Shown piece after piece: positions 32,898 to 45,274 of a stretch of DNA of 64,000 nt (within the stretch, counting starts at the first letter, position 1; every line of letters begins with the position of its first letter). The DNA is taken from the NCBI GenBank assembly GCA_963921195.1, contig OY992539.1, forward strand, positions 161,640,622 through 161,704,621. The letters are read 5' to 3'. This DNA is from Pegoplata infirma (taxonomy: Eukaryota > Arthropoda > Insecta > Diptera > Anthomyiidae). The notes beneath the pieces were generated by a model. That model searched no databases. It was not told where the DNA came from and saw only the letters and a list, made by a program, of their open reading frames with translations. Both the position numbers and the translations under genes were made by a program.

Positions 32898-34285
32898 GCC
32901 TGCAGTATTGACTTATTGAATGATATAAGGCCTGTTTGATTACTTTTTTTGTAGTAAAAGTAGTAAAAGAGATTTTTTTTTAAATTTTACTCAATATGTC
33001 GAAAACTCCAAAAAAGTAAAAAAACGGAAAGTAGTAAAAATAGTAAAATTTATTTATCATTCAAATTCTCAAAATACATATCGTGAACCTATATTCAAAA
33101 TATGCCAACTCAAATTTGACCGAAATGAGTTTCCGATGGAAAATAGCTCCCCTATACAATACCCATCTGTGGTAAAAATTTCAGAGCAAAAAAATAATTT
33201 TTTGTCGTTTTACATCCATTTTTGTTATTCTGCTAACTCAAAGTACATATTTTTTTGGTGAAAATAAATGCCAACTCCCATTGTAAATTTCCAAAAATTT
33301 TTCAAAATTTTTTTTTTTTAAATTAGACCACATATCTTATTGCATTTGCCTTTCTTAACACAAATTTGGTAAAGATTTTGATATCTAATGCCTAGTTTTC
33401 GAAATATTGCCATTTTGAAAATATCGGTAAATAGTGTTTGCAAAAAAATAATTGCTTATATATATGTAACTTTCAAACTATTTATCAGATTGAAACATTA
33501 TGAGTGGGGCAAATAAAGTCAATGATATAAGCTTTCAAAATAGCTAGTTTGGAGTGAGCCTTCTACAATAAAGCGTGAGTTACAGAGTGCCAAAGTTGAC
33601 CACCCTGAGATTAAAAGGCTTTCGGAGCTAGTAACTTTTGAAAATATGCAAAGATTTTTAATTTTTTTTAGTTTTTGCAATTACCGCACCAAGGAAAACA
33701 AAATCCAAAAAAAAAAAAATTATAAAAAATTTTCAAAAAAAAAATATTTTTAGTTTCCGACAAAAATATGCCAACTCTAAAAAAATATTTGTTTTTTGAT
33801 ACAGTAATAAATGCCATCTCAAAAAAATACGCAAACCAGTGCAAAATATGAAATTTTTGGCATAGGTAAAAATTATTTAGAATATTTAAACCATCTTATG
33901 GAAGCTACATTGTTTATTTTTACAATAATATGCAAAATAACTAGTTTTTTAGCTCTCCTGAAAAGAAAGCTTTTTCGAGTTGGCATTTATTATATATAGT
34001 TCGACGATATATTTTAAAATTTTATTTTGAAGAACGTTTTAGAATCTATACAAAAAATTAGAAGAAATTTTCCATAAACGCTAAAAATCACATTTTTTTT
34101 AATTCACTTGGTAAAATTAATCAATTTCATATGTTTCATTTATTAAACGTGTAAAAAACAAAAAAAAAGCATAAAAAATTGGGGTTTTCTGGAGTTGTCT
34201 TAGTTTTTAAGGGTGGAACTTTTTTTCCAACTGATCCGATTTTTTCCATCTCAAACTTAACTCGGATTCTGATAATTTTTTTTTT

Positions 34286-35830
34286 TTTTTGAAAAAGTCC
34301 CCGATTCTAAGAAATTTTTTTTTAAGAAAAAGTCTGAGACATTTTTTCTATAGAAGAAGTCTCAGCTTTTGAAACAATTTTTCTATGGAAAAAGTCATAG
34401 ATTCTGAGACATTTTTTCTATAGAAAAAATCTTAGATTCTGAATCATTTTTTCTGTAGAAAAAGTCTCAGGTTCTGAGACATTTTTTATATAGAAAAAGT
34501 CTCGATTCTGAGACATTTTTTTCTACAGAAAAAGTCTCATATTCTGTGACATTTGTTCTATAGAAAAAGTCTTAGATTTTGATAAATTTTTTCTATAGAA
34601 AAAATCTTAGATTCTGAGACATTTTTTCTATAGAAAATGTCTCAGATTTTGAGAAATTTTTTCTATAGAAAAAATCTTAGTTTCTGCACAGAAAAAAATA
34701 AAAAAAATATTTGAGTAAATTTTTAATACTATTGAGTAAAAAATTACTCAATTTTGCACCAGTAAACGATTTAATAGTATTGAGTAAATTTTTAATAAAA
34801 ATTTATTAAATGTTCGAAAAAAAATTTGGGTAAATTTTTAATTGTGTCAATTTTCAAAATTTATCTATTTATTTTTTTAGGGTCGAACCAGAATCAAATT
34901 GCGTCGCGCAAGACGTAAAAAAAACAAAAACAAACACGTCAAATTTGAAATTTTTACGTCCGTTTGATTTAGGTTGGACGCTTAAAGTTTAAAAAAGTTT
35001 TAAATTTTTTTACAAAAACAAAAAACTTGTTTTTTTCAAACTTTACCAAACATATTTATGTCTCAAAAACATAGGAAAATTTTATAATGACGATTACAAA
35101 CTTTCATATACATACACAAAAAACAATAAACTAAACGAGAATTCAAAAAACTATGAGAGTTTAAAAAAAAAATAAAAAAAACTATTAAATTTTTATTAAA
35201 TTATTTACTTAAATTGTTTTTAAAATTTTTGAGTAAATTTTTAATTGCGTCAATTAAAAAATTACTCAATTTTTGTTTTTAAATTTGAACAAGTGATTAC
35301 TCAAATTTGTTTCCCCCATATTTTTTTCTGTGTGAGACATTTTTTCTTTAGAAAAAGTCTCAGATTCTGAGACATTTTTCTACATAAAAAATCTCAGAAT
35401 CTGCGACATTTTTTCCATAGAAAAAGTCTCAGATCCTGAGACATTTTTTCTATAGAAAAAATTTCAGATTCTGAGACATTTTTTCTATAGAACAAGTCTT
35501 AGATTCTGAGACATTTTTTTATAGAAAAAGTCTCAGATTCTGAAATATTTTTTCTATAGAAAAAGTCGCAGATTCTAAGACATTTTTTCTATAGAAAAAG
35601 ACTCAGATTCTAAGACATTTTTTCGATAGAAAAAGTCTTAGATTCTGAAACATTTTTTCTATAGAAAAAGTCTCAGATTCTAAGACAATTTTTCTATAGA
35701 AATAATGTCTCAGAATCTGAGACTTTTTCTATGGAAAAAATGTCGCAGATCTGAGACTTTTTCTATGGAAAAAATGTCGCAGATTCTGAGATATTTTTCT
35801 ATAGAAAAAGTCTCAAATTCTGAGACATTA
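34286..35830 (+). repeat. Tandem array of a ~38-bp unit
   Basis: The unit is close to 'ctatagaaaaagtctcagat' plus 'tctgagacatttttt'. The unit contains TCTGAGAC and AGTCTCAGA, so it can form a short hairpin. Near 35700-35800 a few units run in the opposite orientation. The array is split by a MITE at 34687-35332. Confidence 0.85.
34687..35332. mobile_element. MITE inserted into the 38-bp array
   Basis: CACAGAAAAAAATA at the left and its complement at the right; the dinucleotide TG is on both sides (34685-34686, 35333-35334). Array units continue in phase after it. The interior repeats 'gagtaaatttttaat' and 'attactcaattt' in inverted orientation. No coding capacity. Confidence 0.7.
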
Positions 35831-35837
35831 GTTTATT

Positions 35838-35940
35838 ATTCCCTCTGTTACGCATCGGCATTTCGGTCTAGGACGTATTAATAGCGACAACCGTCTGTCC
35901 GTCTGTGGAAGATTTAACACAGTCTAAAATAAATTAAAAT
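35838..35940 (+). mobile_element. DINE-1-like fragment
   Basis: It carries 'ctgttacgcatcggcatttc', 'cgtctgtccgtctgtggaag' and 'cacagtctaaaataaa', matching the middle of the DINE-like copies. Both ends are missing. Confidence 0.5.
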
Positions 35941-36808
35941 CTTCGAGTGTGGGAACTTTAAGCGTGTTTTTATGAAGATTTGTTTTTATTTTAAACGTTC
36001 CAAAGATATGCCTATAAACTTATGTACAATGCACAGCATATTTATTTAGATGTTTTGTTGTTATTTCATCTTGGATATAATTTGCATATAGAATTTGCTT
36101 TTTTTTTATTTTTTGTTTTAAATAATTTTTTTTTAATAAATATAAAAATTTGTCAATAATTTTTTTGACATAATTTCTATACTTACACATTGAAATTTTG
36201 CCAGTAAATTGTAGTAAAAATAAAGCAAAAGAGAAATAAATTTTCTCTTAAATTGATTACTACATTTACTATTTTTATGTGTACACGAACGGTTTTTGAG
36301 CAAAAGTAGTAAATTGAGTAAAAAATAGTAAATTGTAGTAGGTAAACAAACAAAGCTTTAATTTGGTTAGATTTATTTATATGCTTTCACATTTTAATTT
36401 TTTTTTTCTTTAGATTATATTTGTTTTAAGGATGTAGATTTTTATATTTTTTCGCATCACTATAATTTTTTTTTTAATAAAATAAATCAATTGATTCAAA
36501 ACACATTATACATCTCAAAAATTGTAATTTAATGAATAATTCACAGCCCGTATGAGTTAAAACCAGTATTAAACGTCTCCACGTAATTTTTCATAAGATA
36601 TGTTAGGTTTTTTTAATGAATGTCAAAATCTAGCCATTTCTAGCCATTTTTGTTCTGAAATCTAGCCATTTTTTCTCCTCTAGAGTTGGCAACCTTGCTA
36701 CTAATTACCGTTGCTGTCTTTGAACGCAGTCACACACATTTAGTACCAACTAGTTATTTTAAATGCCAATCTTAATCTTTTCAAATGTAAAAAAAATGCC
36801 AATGTAAA

Positions 36809-38195
36809 TAGGGTTACCAGATTTGAAATATGGAATAACAGTACATTTGGTCTCAAAAAACAGTATATTGCAAATAAAAACAGTACTTTTTTTAAAGTCT
36901 TATTTTATATCAAACTACAAAAACTTAGCCCTTTTACCCTGATTTCAAACAGATCTCAGCCAAAACGAGCATAAAAGGTTGTTAACAGAAAGGTGGAACA
37001 TTTTAGATAAACCGTCTCAAATTTATTCTATTTTTTTTTATCAGTGTTAAAAAAAAATGCGATTGACTTTTTGGAGCATTTGTCTTAGTTGCCGCGATAT
37101 CTTACTTGAAAAGCTTTTGTAGTCTATGCTTTCGCTTAACTAAAACACGATTTTCCTATCAAAAACATATAAAAAAAATCCATAAAACAGTGTTTTAATT
37201 AAAACACGACTTTAAAAAGCAATAAAAATTTTGAAATTTCTTTGACATAATTTGCAACCAATTAGTTCATCATATTTATCTTCTTAGAATTGATAAAGTT
37301 TTTTCTTCAGGTTTAGTAAATTTTATGCAATTTAAGGAAATTTTTTTTTTTCAAAAAATGTTTCAAAAATTTCAAAAACTAAGCCAGAAAGAGAAAAAAG
37401 TGTTCATTTTCGATTCTAAAAATCTTAAAAGAATCTCCGGTCCTCTTTCAATGTATGGACTCCTCAATTTGAATCTAAAAATTTGGGCGTTCCTCATTTC
37501 TCAAAAAATATTGCCGAAACAAAAAAAAAAATGCCTAATATGTTTTTGTAGTTCTTTACACGACCGTCTTAATCCCTCCGTGTAATTGTTTTTTAGTTAT
37601 CCCGTTAAGATTCTAAAGACCCTTTTAGGCCCTTAAATTCCCGTATCCTAAAAACTAATCAAGGTAGAGCGAAAAGGGCAAAGATGTTGAATCAAAATCT
37701 ATGACGATCCTTAATAGACCCAATGGGACTGGGCCTAAGGTGGTCTGGACCCATGGGTTCCGAACCTAATGGGGTCTGCCCGTAATCGGAACTTTAACTG
37801 AGATGTACTCAATAAAATACATTTTTTCCCATTTTCTAGTTTTTTTCTTTTTTTTATTTTTCAGAAAAATTTAGATAAAAAGAAGGAAAACATGGCAATG
37901 GAGCTAAATAATTATTGAATTTAGTTAAGTTTTCCACTTTTTAAATAATTTTTCTTTTTGATTAATTAAATTGCATTTAGCTCCTTTTTAAAAATTGAAT
38001 TAAAATTTTGTCAAATATAAAACATTTTTCGAAAAATGTTACATTTTGGTGATAAGTATAAAAAAACAGTACAAAAACAGTACACGCTTTAAAAAACAGT
38101 ACTTTTGCGTACTGTTTTAGGTGCTGTGCATAAAACAGTACTTTTTATAAAAAACAGTACATGTACTGTTTAAAACAGAACGAATGGCAACCCTA
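36809..38195. mobile_element. hAT-like element, 1.4 kb, non-coding
   Basis: TAGGGTTACCA at the left and the complement of TAGGGTTGCCA at the right, with perfect 8-bp duplication AATGTAAA (36801-36808, 38196-38203). Subterminal ACAGTAC motifs recur at both ends. The ORF at 37325-37585 shows no family resemblance. Confidence 0.82.
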
Positions 38196-38895
38196 AATGT
38201 AAACTATACAGATACAAAGTAGATTAAAATCAGTGTTGCCAGTTTAGGAGTTTAGGCCCCAAATAGGGGATTTTTTTGGGAAATTGGGGATGAAAAATTT
38301 GATTTGGGGATCCGGGGATTGCATGGGGATGACACTGATTTTTTCGGGGATTTTTAGGGGATGAAATATTTTAGATAAACAATTATTTTTTTTAAATACA
38401 TCAATTATAAAATAATACTTAAATCGGTAAAATGAACTCTAAAACGTCAAAAAAAAAACCGCAAACGTAGGAATTATGTGAGCTTTATAAAAAAAAAACT
38501 TAAAGTTTTTTATGGTGTCTGTCAAAACCTGGATCGTAGTGGCACAGACTAAATACAGACTCGACAGTAGAGTTTTCTAAGAAAACATGGGGAAAAACTA
38601 AGCGATTTTAGGATAAAACAGAGAGGTTTTTAGTCCGTTTTACGCTAACATGGCAACACTTTCTACGGCTTATACGGCGTTCACACTTGCTGTTTTGAAG
38701 TGTTCAAGAGTGAGATGTTTAAAAAAGTCTTTGTTCTGTGTTCATTAATTTTTTATTCTGCTACTGGTGTTTTGTTGAACAACTTGTTTAAGGTCGCTAG
38801 TGTGAACACCATATTAGGAGTGAACGAAACAACAAAAGCCGATCTGGCATCTATTTTTCTTATGGCGCGTTATATCAGTTTTCTCTTTCTAACCT

Positions 38896-39723
38896 AATTA
38901 TACCCTACACCACACTGTGGTACAGGGTATAATGAGTTTGTGCTGATGTTTGTAACTACCCGAAATATTGGTCCTAGACCCACTTTTAAGTATACCGATC
39001 GACTTAGAATCACTTTTTGAGTCGATTTAGCGATGTCCGTCCGTCCGTCTGTCTGTCCATGTAAACGGTGTAAACACGATACAGGTCGCAATTCTTAATC
39101 AATTGACTTGAAATTTGAAACTTAAGCTTCTTTTGGCCCAAGGACGAAGCCTATTGAAATTGGAAAAAATCGGTCCATATTTAGACCTAGCCCCCATACA
39201 AAGGTCCTCTTTAGTTTTGGCTCAAATGACTCTAATAGCCGCAGTTTAATAGGTATCTTTTCGAAATTTGCCAGGTAATCATGTTTTATCCACACAAATC
39301 AACATTCCGAATTTTAAAGAAATCGGACCAGTTCTTCTTGTAGCCCCCATACAAACCACCTTCCCGATTTTCACATAAATCTCTCAAATTTCATGAAAAT
39401 AGAAAATATTTAATTAAAATTCTGTTTGTGTATGTTAAACGCGTTCTTTAATAACCTTATCAAATCTGATTATCATCGGACCATTTTTGGACTTAGGTCC
39501 CATGTGGAAATTTCCCCCGATATTCAGTTGAAGCGATTTATTGTCAGCAAAAAGAAGCCTATTCCACTCAAGTTTGATTAGTGAGTGCTTTTTACACTTA
39601 TTAAAGATTTGACAAAATATAGATCTAATCAGTCCATGTTTGAACTTGGGACCCATTTTCCGGGAAACTCTGGTGTAGGGTATTATATGGTCGGTCTTGA
39701 CCGACTATAATTTTCTTACTTGT
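38896..39723 (+). mobile_element. DINE-1-like element, complete in outline
   Basis: It begins with a hairpin, 'ataccctacaccacactgtg' pairing with 'ggtacagggtat', has 'gcgatgtccgtccgtccgtc' internally, and ends 'tggtcggtcttgaccgacta' plus 'taattttcttacttgtt'. The layout is that of DINE-1, but the sequence is a different subfamily from 10546 and 59080. Confidence 0.65.
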
Positions 39724-40202
39724 TCGTAGAATAATTTGAAAATATTAACCATATGGTTCAGAACTACTTTTTTGACACCTGTCACTTATGTCGAGTCTGT
39801 ATTAGTCTGTGGTAGTGGTATCATGCTTTTCATTTTCTTTAAACCAAATTGCAGATTTTCATACATTTTCTATAGTATATCCTTAAAATATATTGTGGAA
39901 AATTTCCAAAATTCACTAGTTTTTTCTGTAGAAAAAAGTCTAAAAGTACATCAATTGAAAATACTGGTCTTTTACGACTTCTTAAAATCTTAAAAAGCAA
40001 TACCACGTTTTAGATACCTATTCCGAAATAAGTATTATTATTATTATTATTAATATTTATTTAATGCAAATTTAATTTACAGAAAATGTATAAAGAGAAA
40101 AGGACTGGCTGCCAAGGCCTTCGCCTTTTATAAATTGAGATTTAAAGTATTTACATAGATAATTGATTACAAAAGGATATATAATAAAAAGTATAAAATG
40201 GT

Positions 40203-43200
40203 TTATAATTTGTTAACTACGTCCTGAGGTAGATGTTTTTTAAGGTGGTTATAATCAAAGTTCTGTATGGATTCCGTTAAAGATGTTGTTTGGTTGTTTC
40301 TGTTGAAGCAGGATAAGAGGTGATCCATAGTTAAGATGTTGCCGCAGTTAGGGCATGCCGGTTTTGAGGAGGTGTTCTTAAGGATGTATTCATGGGTTAA
40401 TTTTGAGTGACCTAGTCTCAGCCTTGTAAACATTTTTTGTTGTTGTTTAGTAAAGTTGGTAGGATATGTTTGTTTTTGTAAAAGAGGGTTTATTTTTTTG
40501 TAGTATGCATTTGGTAAGGTGTTGTTGTTTTGATGTTGTTTTATTTTTACTAGATTTTGAATGTCTTTTTTTGTGTAGTTATTAATTAATATGGTTGGTG
40601 ATTTGTTAGTGATTTTAGCAATCGTGTCTGCAAATTCATTTCCTTTAATATTCATGTGAGCCGGTGAATAGAGTATTTTTGTGTGTTTGCTACGAACAAG
40701 ATTTTCTTTGATGCGGGAGATTAGGGGATCAGAGTGCTTATTTTTTTTTTTTTTTTACAGATGATAGGCTATCAGTGCATATTAGGAGGTTCACTCCAGA
40801 TGGTTTAAGTTTGATTGCTTCTTCTATGGCTGTTATTTCTGATGTAAATATTGAAGTAAAGTCAGGAAGCATTCCAGTTTTGACTATGGTATTGTTTTCA
40901 TCTACTACAGCAAATGCATTGCCACTGGCGTTTTGGAGCCATCACAGTACCAGATTATGTAGTTTTGGTTTTTATAAGTGTTTATTTGTTCAAGGTGTTG
41001 CTGAATAATCTGGTCTGAATTATAGTTCTTTTTGGCGATATTTGTGGTTTTTATAAAATGCGTTTCTGTATTAGTCCAGGGCGGAAAGTGTACTCTGAAA
41101 CTTGATGGTTTGTTTAGTGAAATTGATAGATTATTGGCTGATTTTGTGATTGATGCAATAGTAGTTTCAATTTTAGGTTTTCTTTTCAATTTTGAGAAGT
41201 TGATGGCGTCATTAAATATAACGTTATTTTTGATTTGTGAAATTTTTATTATTTGGTTACTGATGAGTTTACAATATCTGTCTTCTATAGTTGGTAGCCC
41301 CAGTTCTGTAAGCATGTTCATTATTGGTGTTGTTCTAAAAGCTTGTGAAATGATTCGTATTGCGTGATGATAGTATTTCTTAATAATTGACAACTGTGTT
41401 TTGGATGCTTTTCCATATATTATGAGGGCATAGTCAATTTTGCTTAGTATAATTGATTTAAGAACATTAGTTAAACTGTTAATGTGGCTTTCACTTGAAA
41501 GACCGCAAATACTTTTAAGGATATTTATTCTTTTAGAGAGATCACCTGCTAGAAACGCAATGTGACTATTCCAATTACATGTTTTATTGAATATAAGGCC
41601 AAGAACTTTGAGTTCTTTGACATTAGTAAAAGCTGCGCTGTTTATTTGGAATTGATCTATAGAACATCTGTGTTTACGACATATATGTAAATGTTTACTT
41701 TTTTCTTGTGATATTGAAGCGCCAGATATCTTACACCATTTGTTGAGGTCGGTAAAAATTTTGTTTAATGAAGTTTGAACCTCATGTGGGTTTTTTGTTT
41801 TAGCAAACAAATAAAAATCATCAGCATATAAGCAGTGATGAATCTGTTTGTGGTTTTTCATTATTTGATTGATTTTTTCAAACGCTATTAAGAATAAGAT
41901 GACCGATAGTGGAGATCCCTGTGGGATACCATTATCAAGTTTGGTTAATTTTGAAAAGTGCCCGTTTGCCCTTACAGAAAAAGTTCGGTTGCTAAGAAAT
42001 GCTTTTACGTAGTTATAGATATTTTCTCCCACATTCCATTCCTTTAGTTGGCCAAGAATGTTGTGAATGCCGATTTTGTCGAAGGCTTTTTCGAAATCTA
42101 TACTAAAGATTGAGCAGTGATTACGTAAAGATATTGTTTTTGCAAGAAAGTATTCAATGTGAATTAGAGCATCTGTTGTTGAGCTGTTCTGTTTAAAACC
42201 AGTTTGTTTAACGTGGATTAAATTGTTTTGAGTTAGAAACCATGCAATTCGTTTAGCTGTTATTTTTTCTAATAGTTTGCTGGTACAAGAAATTAACGAA
42301 ATTGGCCGATAAGACTCTGGTTCTAGTTTGTTTTTTGTGGGTTTAGGTATACAAATTATATTTGATCTTTTCCATACATGTGGAATGGTACCAGTTTTGA
42401 GAATGTTATTAAATAAATCTAGGAGTCTTTGTATAAACGCTTCAGGAGCATTTTTAATCATAGAGTACGTTACTCTATCAGGGCCGGGACTGTTATCTTT
42501 AGTGGTCTTCAGAGCTAGGTGTAGTTCGTATTTTGTGATTTGTTCTTCAATTATTTTAGCATTTTTACTGATGTTCAAAGGCGAATAATTTCCAGATAAA
42601 TATATGTTTTTTTCTCTTAAAAATTCAATTGAATAATTTAAATTTGATGAAATATTAGAGAATTGAGAAGCAAGTATTTCGGTAATATCTTCGGGTGTTG
42701 TTGTAATATTGCCATCAGGCCTTTTTAATGCTTTTATATTTTGAATTGTTGGAGTTTTGTCTGAGAAACATTTAATTGTTCTCCACATGTCGGTAATTTT
42801 CATTTTAGGGTTAATTTTAGACGTGAAGTCTTTATATGCTTTTTGTAGGCCGTTTTAACATTTTTCCTAAAAATAGCGTTCGCTTTTTTGTACTCGATAC
42901 TCAAGGTAAGAGTTGGGGTTTTGTTTAGTTGGTGCAATAATTTCATTTTGTTATCTCTAAGAGTGTTTAGTTCTTTGTTCCACCAATATGTGTTGTGGCT
43001 TGATTTTCTAGGTTTATTTTGAGGAATACTTACATTTGCTGCTGATAGTATGGACTTGGTGAGTAAGGCGTTTTCTTTGTTGTTGTTGTCAGATTGTTTT
43101 CTTCTACTCAGCTCATGTTCTAATGTATTGCAATATAGAGCCCAATTAGCAAATTGGGGTTTGAATGTAGGATTAAACGGTATTGTAGTATTGTTTCTCT

Positions 43201-43843
43201 CGAAATGTAAGATTATAGGATTGTGGTCACTACCATGGAGGTCTTCTTCGATATCCCATATAATTTTGGTTGATAGATTAGTGCTGCATGCAGACACATC
43301 AATTGACGTAAAGGAGTTGTGTGTTGAATAATGGGTACTCTTACCATTGTTAAGAACGAATAAATTATTCAAATTTATAAAGTTTTCAAAAGTTTTGCCA
43401 CGATCATTGCTTTTGACTGAACCCCATAGGGGGGACCAACCGTTTACATCACCTAATATAAAGTTGTTTGGAGCAGAAACATTTAAGGAGTTTTCTAAGT
43501 CCTGTTTTGTTATTTTCGTATTAGGGGGCAAGTATATGTTTTGTATAAGTAGTTCTTGTGCCATTTGTACTTTAAATGATTGAATTTGGTAGTTAACTGG
43601 AAGGTTTTGATCAAACAAAGAGTGATGTATGTTTTTTTTGATCATAAATGCTAGCCCTTGTTTGCTTTGATTTTGGTTATTATGAAAGTAAATGTGATAT
43701 TGTTTTGGATGCTTTCGTTTGATGTTCATTGGAACATGCGTTTCTTGGAGAACCACTATATCAGGTTTATATTTTTTGATTAGGATTTCAAGGTTGTCGT
43801 AGTTATTTATATATCCATTTATATTCCATTGTATTATTATCAT
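40203..43843 (-). pseudogene. I-clade LINE ORF2: endonuclease, RT, RNase H
   Basis: Endonuclease (43843-42800): QWNINGY, VLQETH, GDVNGWSPLWG, GSDHNPI. RT (42803-40905): SPGPDRVTYSMIK, RPISLISCTSKLLEK, FSIDFEKAFDKI, GIPQGSPLSVILF, LYADDFYLFA. RNase H begins WYCDGSK and continues in another frame past 40934, with the last Asp in NEFADTIA; the C-terminus (to 40203) has CPNCGNILTMDHLLSC. Frame breaks: near 42840 and near 40934, each explained by one A missing from an A-run; a run of about 17 A on the coding strand near 40741-40757 also disturbs the frame. The enzyme nicks target DNA and copies the RNA there. Apart from these breaks the protein looks intact, so this may be a recently active copy or an error-bearing assembly. 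Confidence 0.88.
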
Positions 43844-43911
43844 TAATACTGATAATAAAGGGTAAGGTGTAGTGGTTAAAATAAAGAAGGAACAATTTAT
43901 CGATTGATAAA

Positions 43912-45274
43912 TTATTCTGTTATCATTGTTTCATCATCACTAACATCAGATGATATTTGAATCATCTCATCTGATGTTTGTTGTAGTGACGTTGAAAGAG
44001 ATTTTGTTGTTTTATTAGTTTTATTTTGTATTTCATTTTTATTGAGAATACTTAGTACTTTGTCGTTTAATATTTGGGTTTTAGATGCTAAGAGAGTGTT
44101 TGTTAGTTTTATTGTTGTATTTGGTTTTGCTTTTGCTATATTTTTTGATAATATGGAAGAACCTGAAGGTTCTGCATTGGGTAACTGTTTTGTAGATTTT
44201 GTTGTTTGTGTTTTTTCATTGTTGGTTTGTTTTGTATTATTTGAGTTGATAGATTTTGTTAAAATTGTTTTTTCGGAATTGTTTGTTGTTATTGTTTCTT
44301 CTTCTTTATTTGTTTCGTTTTTTTTTATCAGTTTCGTTTTTTTTATTAATTTCGTTTTTTTTGTTTTCCATTATTTCTTCTAAAGTTTCTATTGGAGTAT
44401 TTTTTGTAAAGTGATCGGCTGCGAAGTTTAAATTGATGTATTCAGTTGCTTCTGCAATTGATGTTCTATTTATGGTTGAGTGTTTTATTATTTCTTGCCT
44501 TTTTTTATTTTAGGACAATTTTTGTTTGTGGACCTGTGTTGCATACTGCAATTAATACATTTTACTTGGGTACAAAGTTCTTCCTCGTTATGTAATGTTA
44601 GTGAACAAATTGAACAGGTTGCGGAATTTTGACAGCGTTTCTGGGTGTGCCCAATTGTGTTACAATTTTTGCATTGCATAGGTTTTGGTACATAGTGATC
44701 AACTTTGTACAGTTGAAAACCAATTTTTATTTCTGAAGGGAGTTTGTACAGATCGAAAAGAAGTATATGTAGTGGAGTGTTAATTGTTTTACCATCTACC
44801 ATTTTTTTAATTTTTTGAACTTCTGTGACGTTTTGATCAGAGAGGCCGAATTTTATTTCGTCTTCAGTTATTTATTTCGTCTTTCACAGTATTCAGATTA
44901 TCATGATACGAACATGTGATATCACAAACGTTAGCTAGCTTTTTGGTTTTAATGAGCAAATCTGCTTGTCTTTTGGTTTTTGTAAGAATCAGTATGTTGC
45001 CGTCACGTGTGAATTTTGTAAAAATTCGATTGCTTTCACTTATAACACCATTAAGAGCCTTACTTAAAAGGAATATATTAAGTTTGTTTAAAGGTTTTTC
45101 AGCGTCTGTAGATTTCATAGAATCAAATTTTGGATTGTCTTGTTGGTTTGTTTTTGATGAAAGGTATGGAAAATTGATTTCCGTTTCAATGTAAGCTTTG
45201 TGTTTAGATTTTTTTCTTGGAGGGGAGTCTTTGAAGAGACCACCTCCTCCTCCCCCTGGAGGCGGAGAGCTCAT
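43912..45274 (-). pseudogene. I-clade LINE ORF1 (nucleic-acid-binding protein)
   Basis: It starts MSSPPPGGGGGG at 45274. The RNA-binding region includes KIGFQLYKVDHYVPKPM, followed by zinc knuckles CKNCNTIGHTQKRC, CSICSLTLHNEEELC and CINCSMQHRSTNKNC. After KIKKGKK the frame stops, but one extra A in the run at about 44502-44508 would carry it into a low-complexity C-terminal half ending SDDETMITE at 43912. A second break at about 44870-44890 is different: a 19-bp near-duplicate of 'gacgaaata...' is inserted and ends the first frame at 44864. ORF2 starts 69 bases downstream. Confidence 0.82.

Larger units (their letters stand above)
32928..36355. mobile_element. Possible nested element with (A)GGCCTGTTTG-like ends
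   Basis: GGCCTGTTTGATTAC followed by 'tagtaaaagtagtaaaaga' at the left resembles the complement of 'agtaggtaaacaaacaaagc' with 'agtaaattgagtaaa' at the right. The inverted similarity is imperfect and no clean target duplication was found. It could be two unrelated low-complexity stretches. Confidence 0.3.
32190..36697. mobile_element. hAT-like element, 4.5 kb, non-coding
   Basis: CAAGGTTGCCA at the left and its complement at the right, with perfect 8-bp duplication CTACTAAT (32182-32189, 36698-36705). The subterminal parts repeat 'ctagccatttttt' in both orientations. No transposase is recognisable. It holds a small MITE (32669-32897), a ~38 bp tandem array (34286-35830) and a DINE fragment. 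33040-34280 is AT-rich without assignable features. Confidence 0.8.

Noticed and set aside
41032..41367. 111-codon plus-strand frame with membrane-like composition
   Set aside because: Antisense shadow of the ORF2 reverse-transcriptase region.
44042..44383. 113-codon plus-strand frame, hydrophobic (Phe/Val-rich)
   Set aside because: It is the antisense of the Lys/Asn/Thr-rich C-terminal half of the I-element ORF1.
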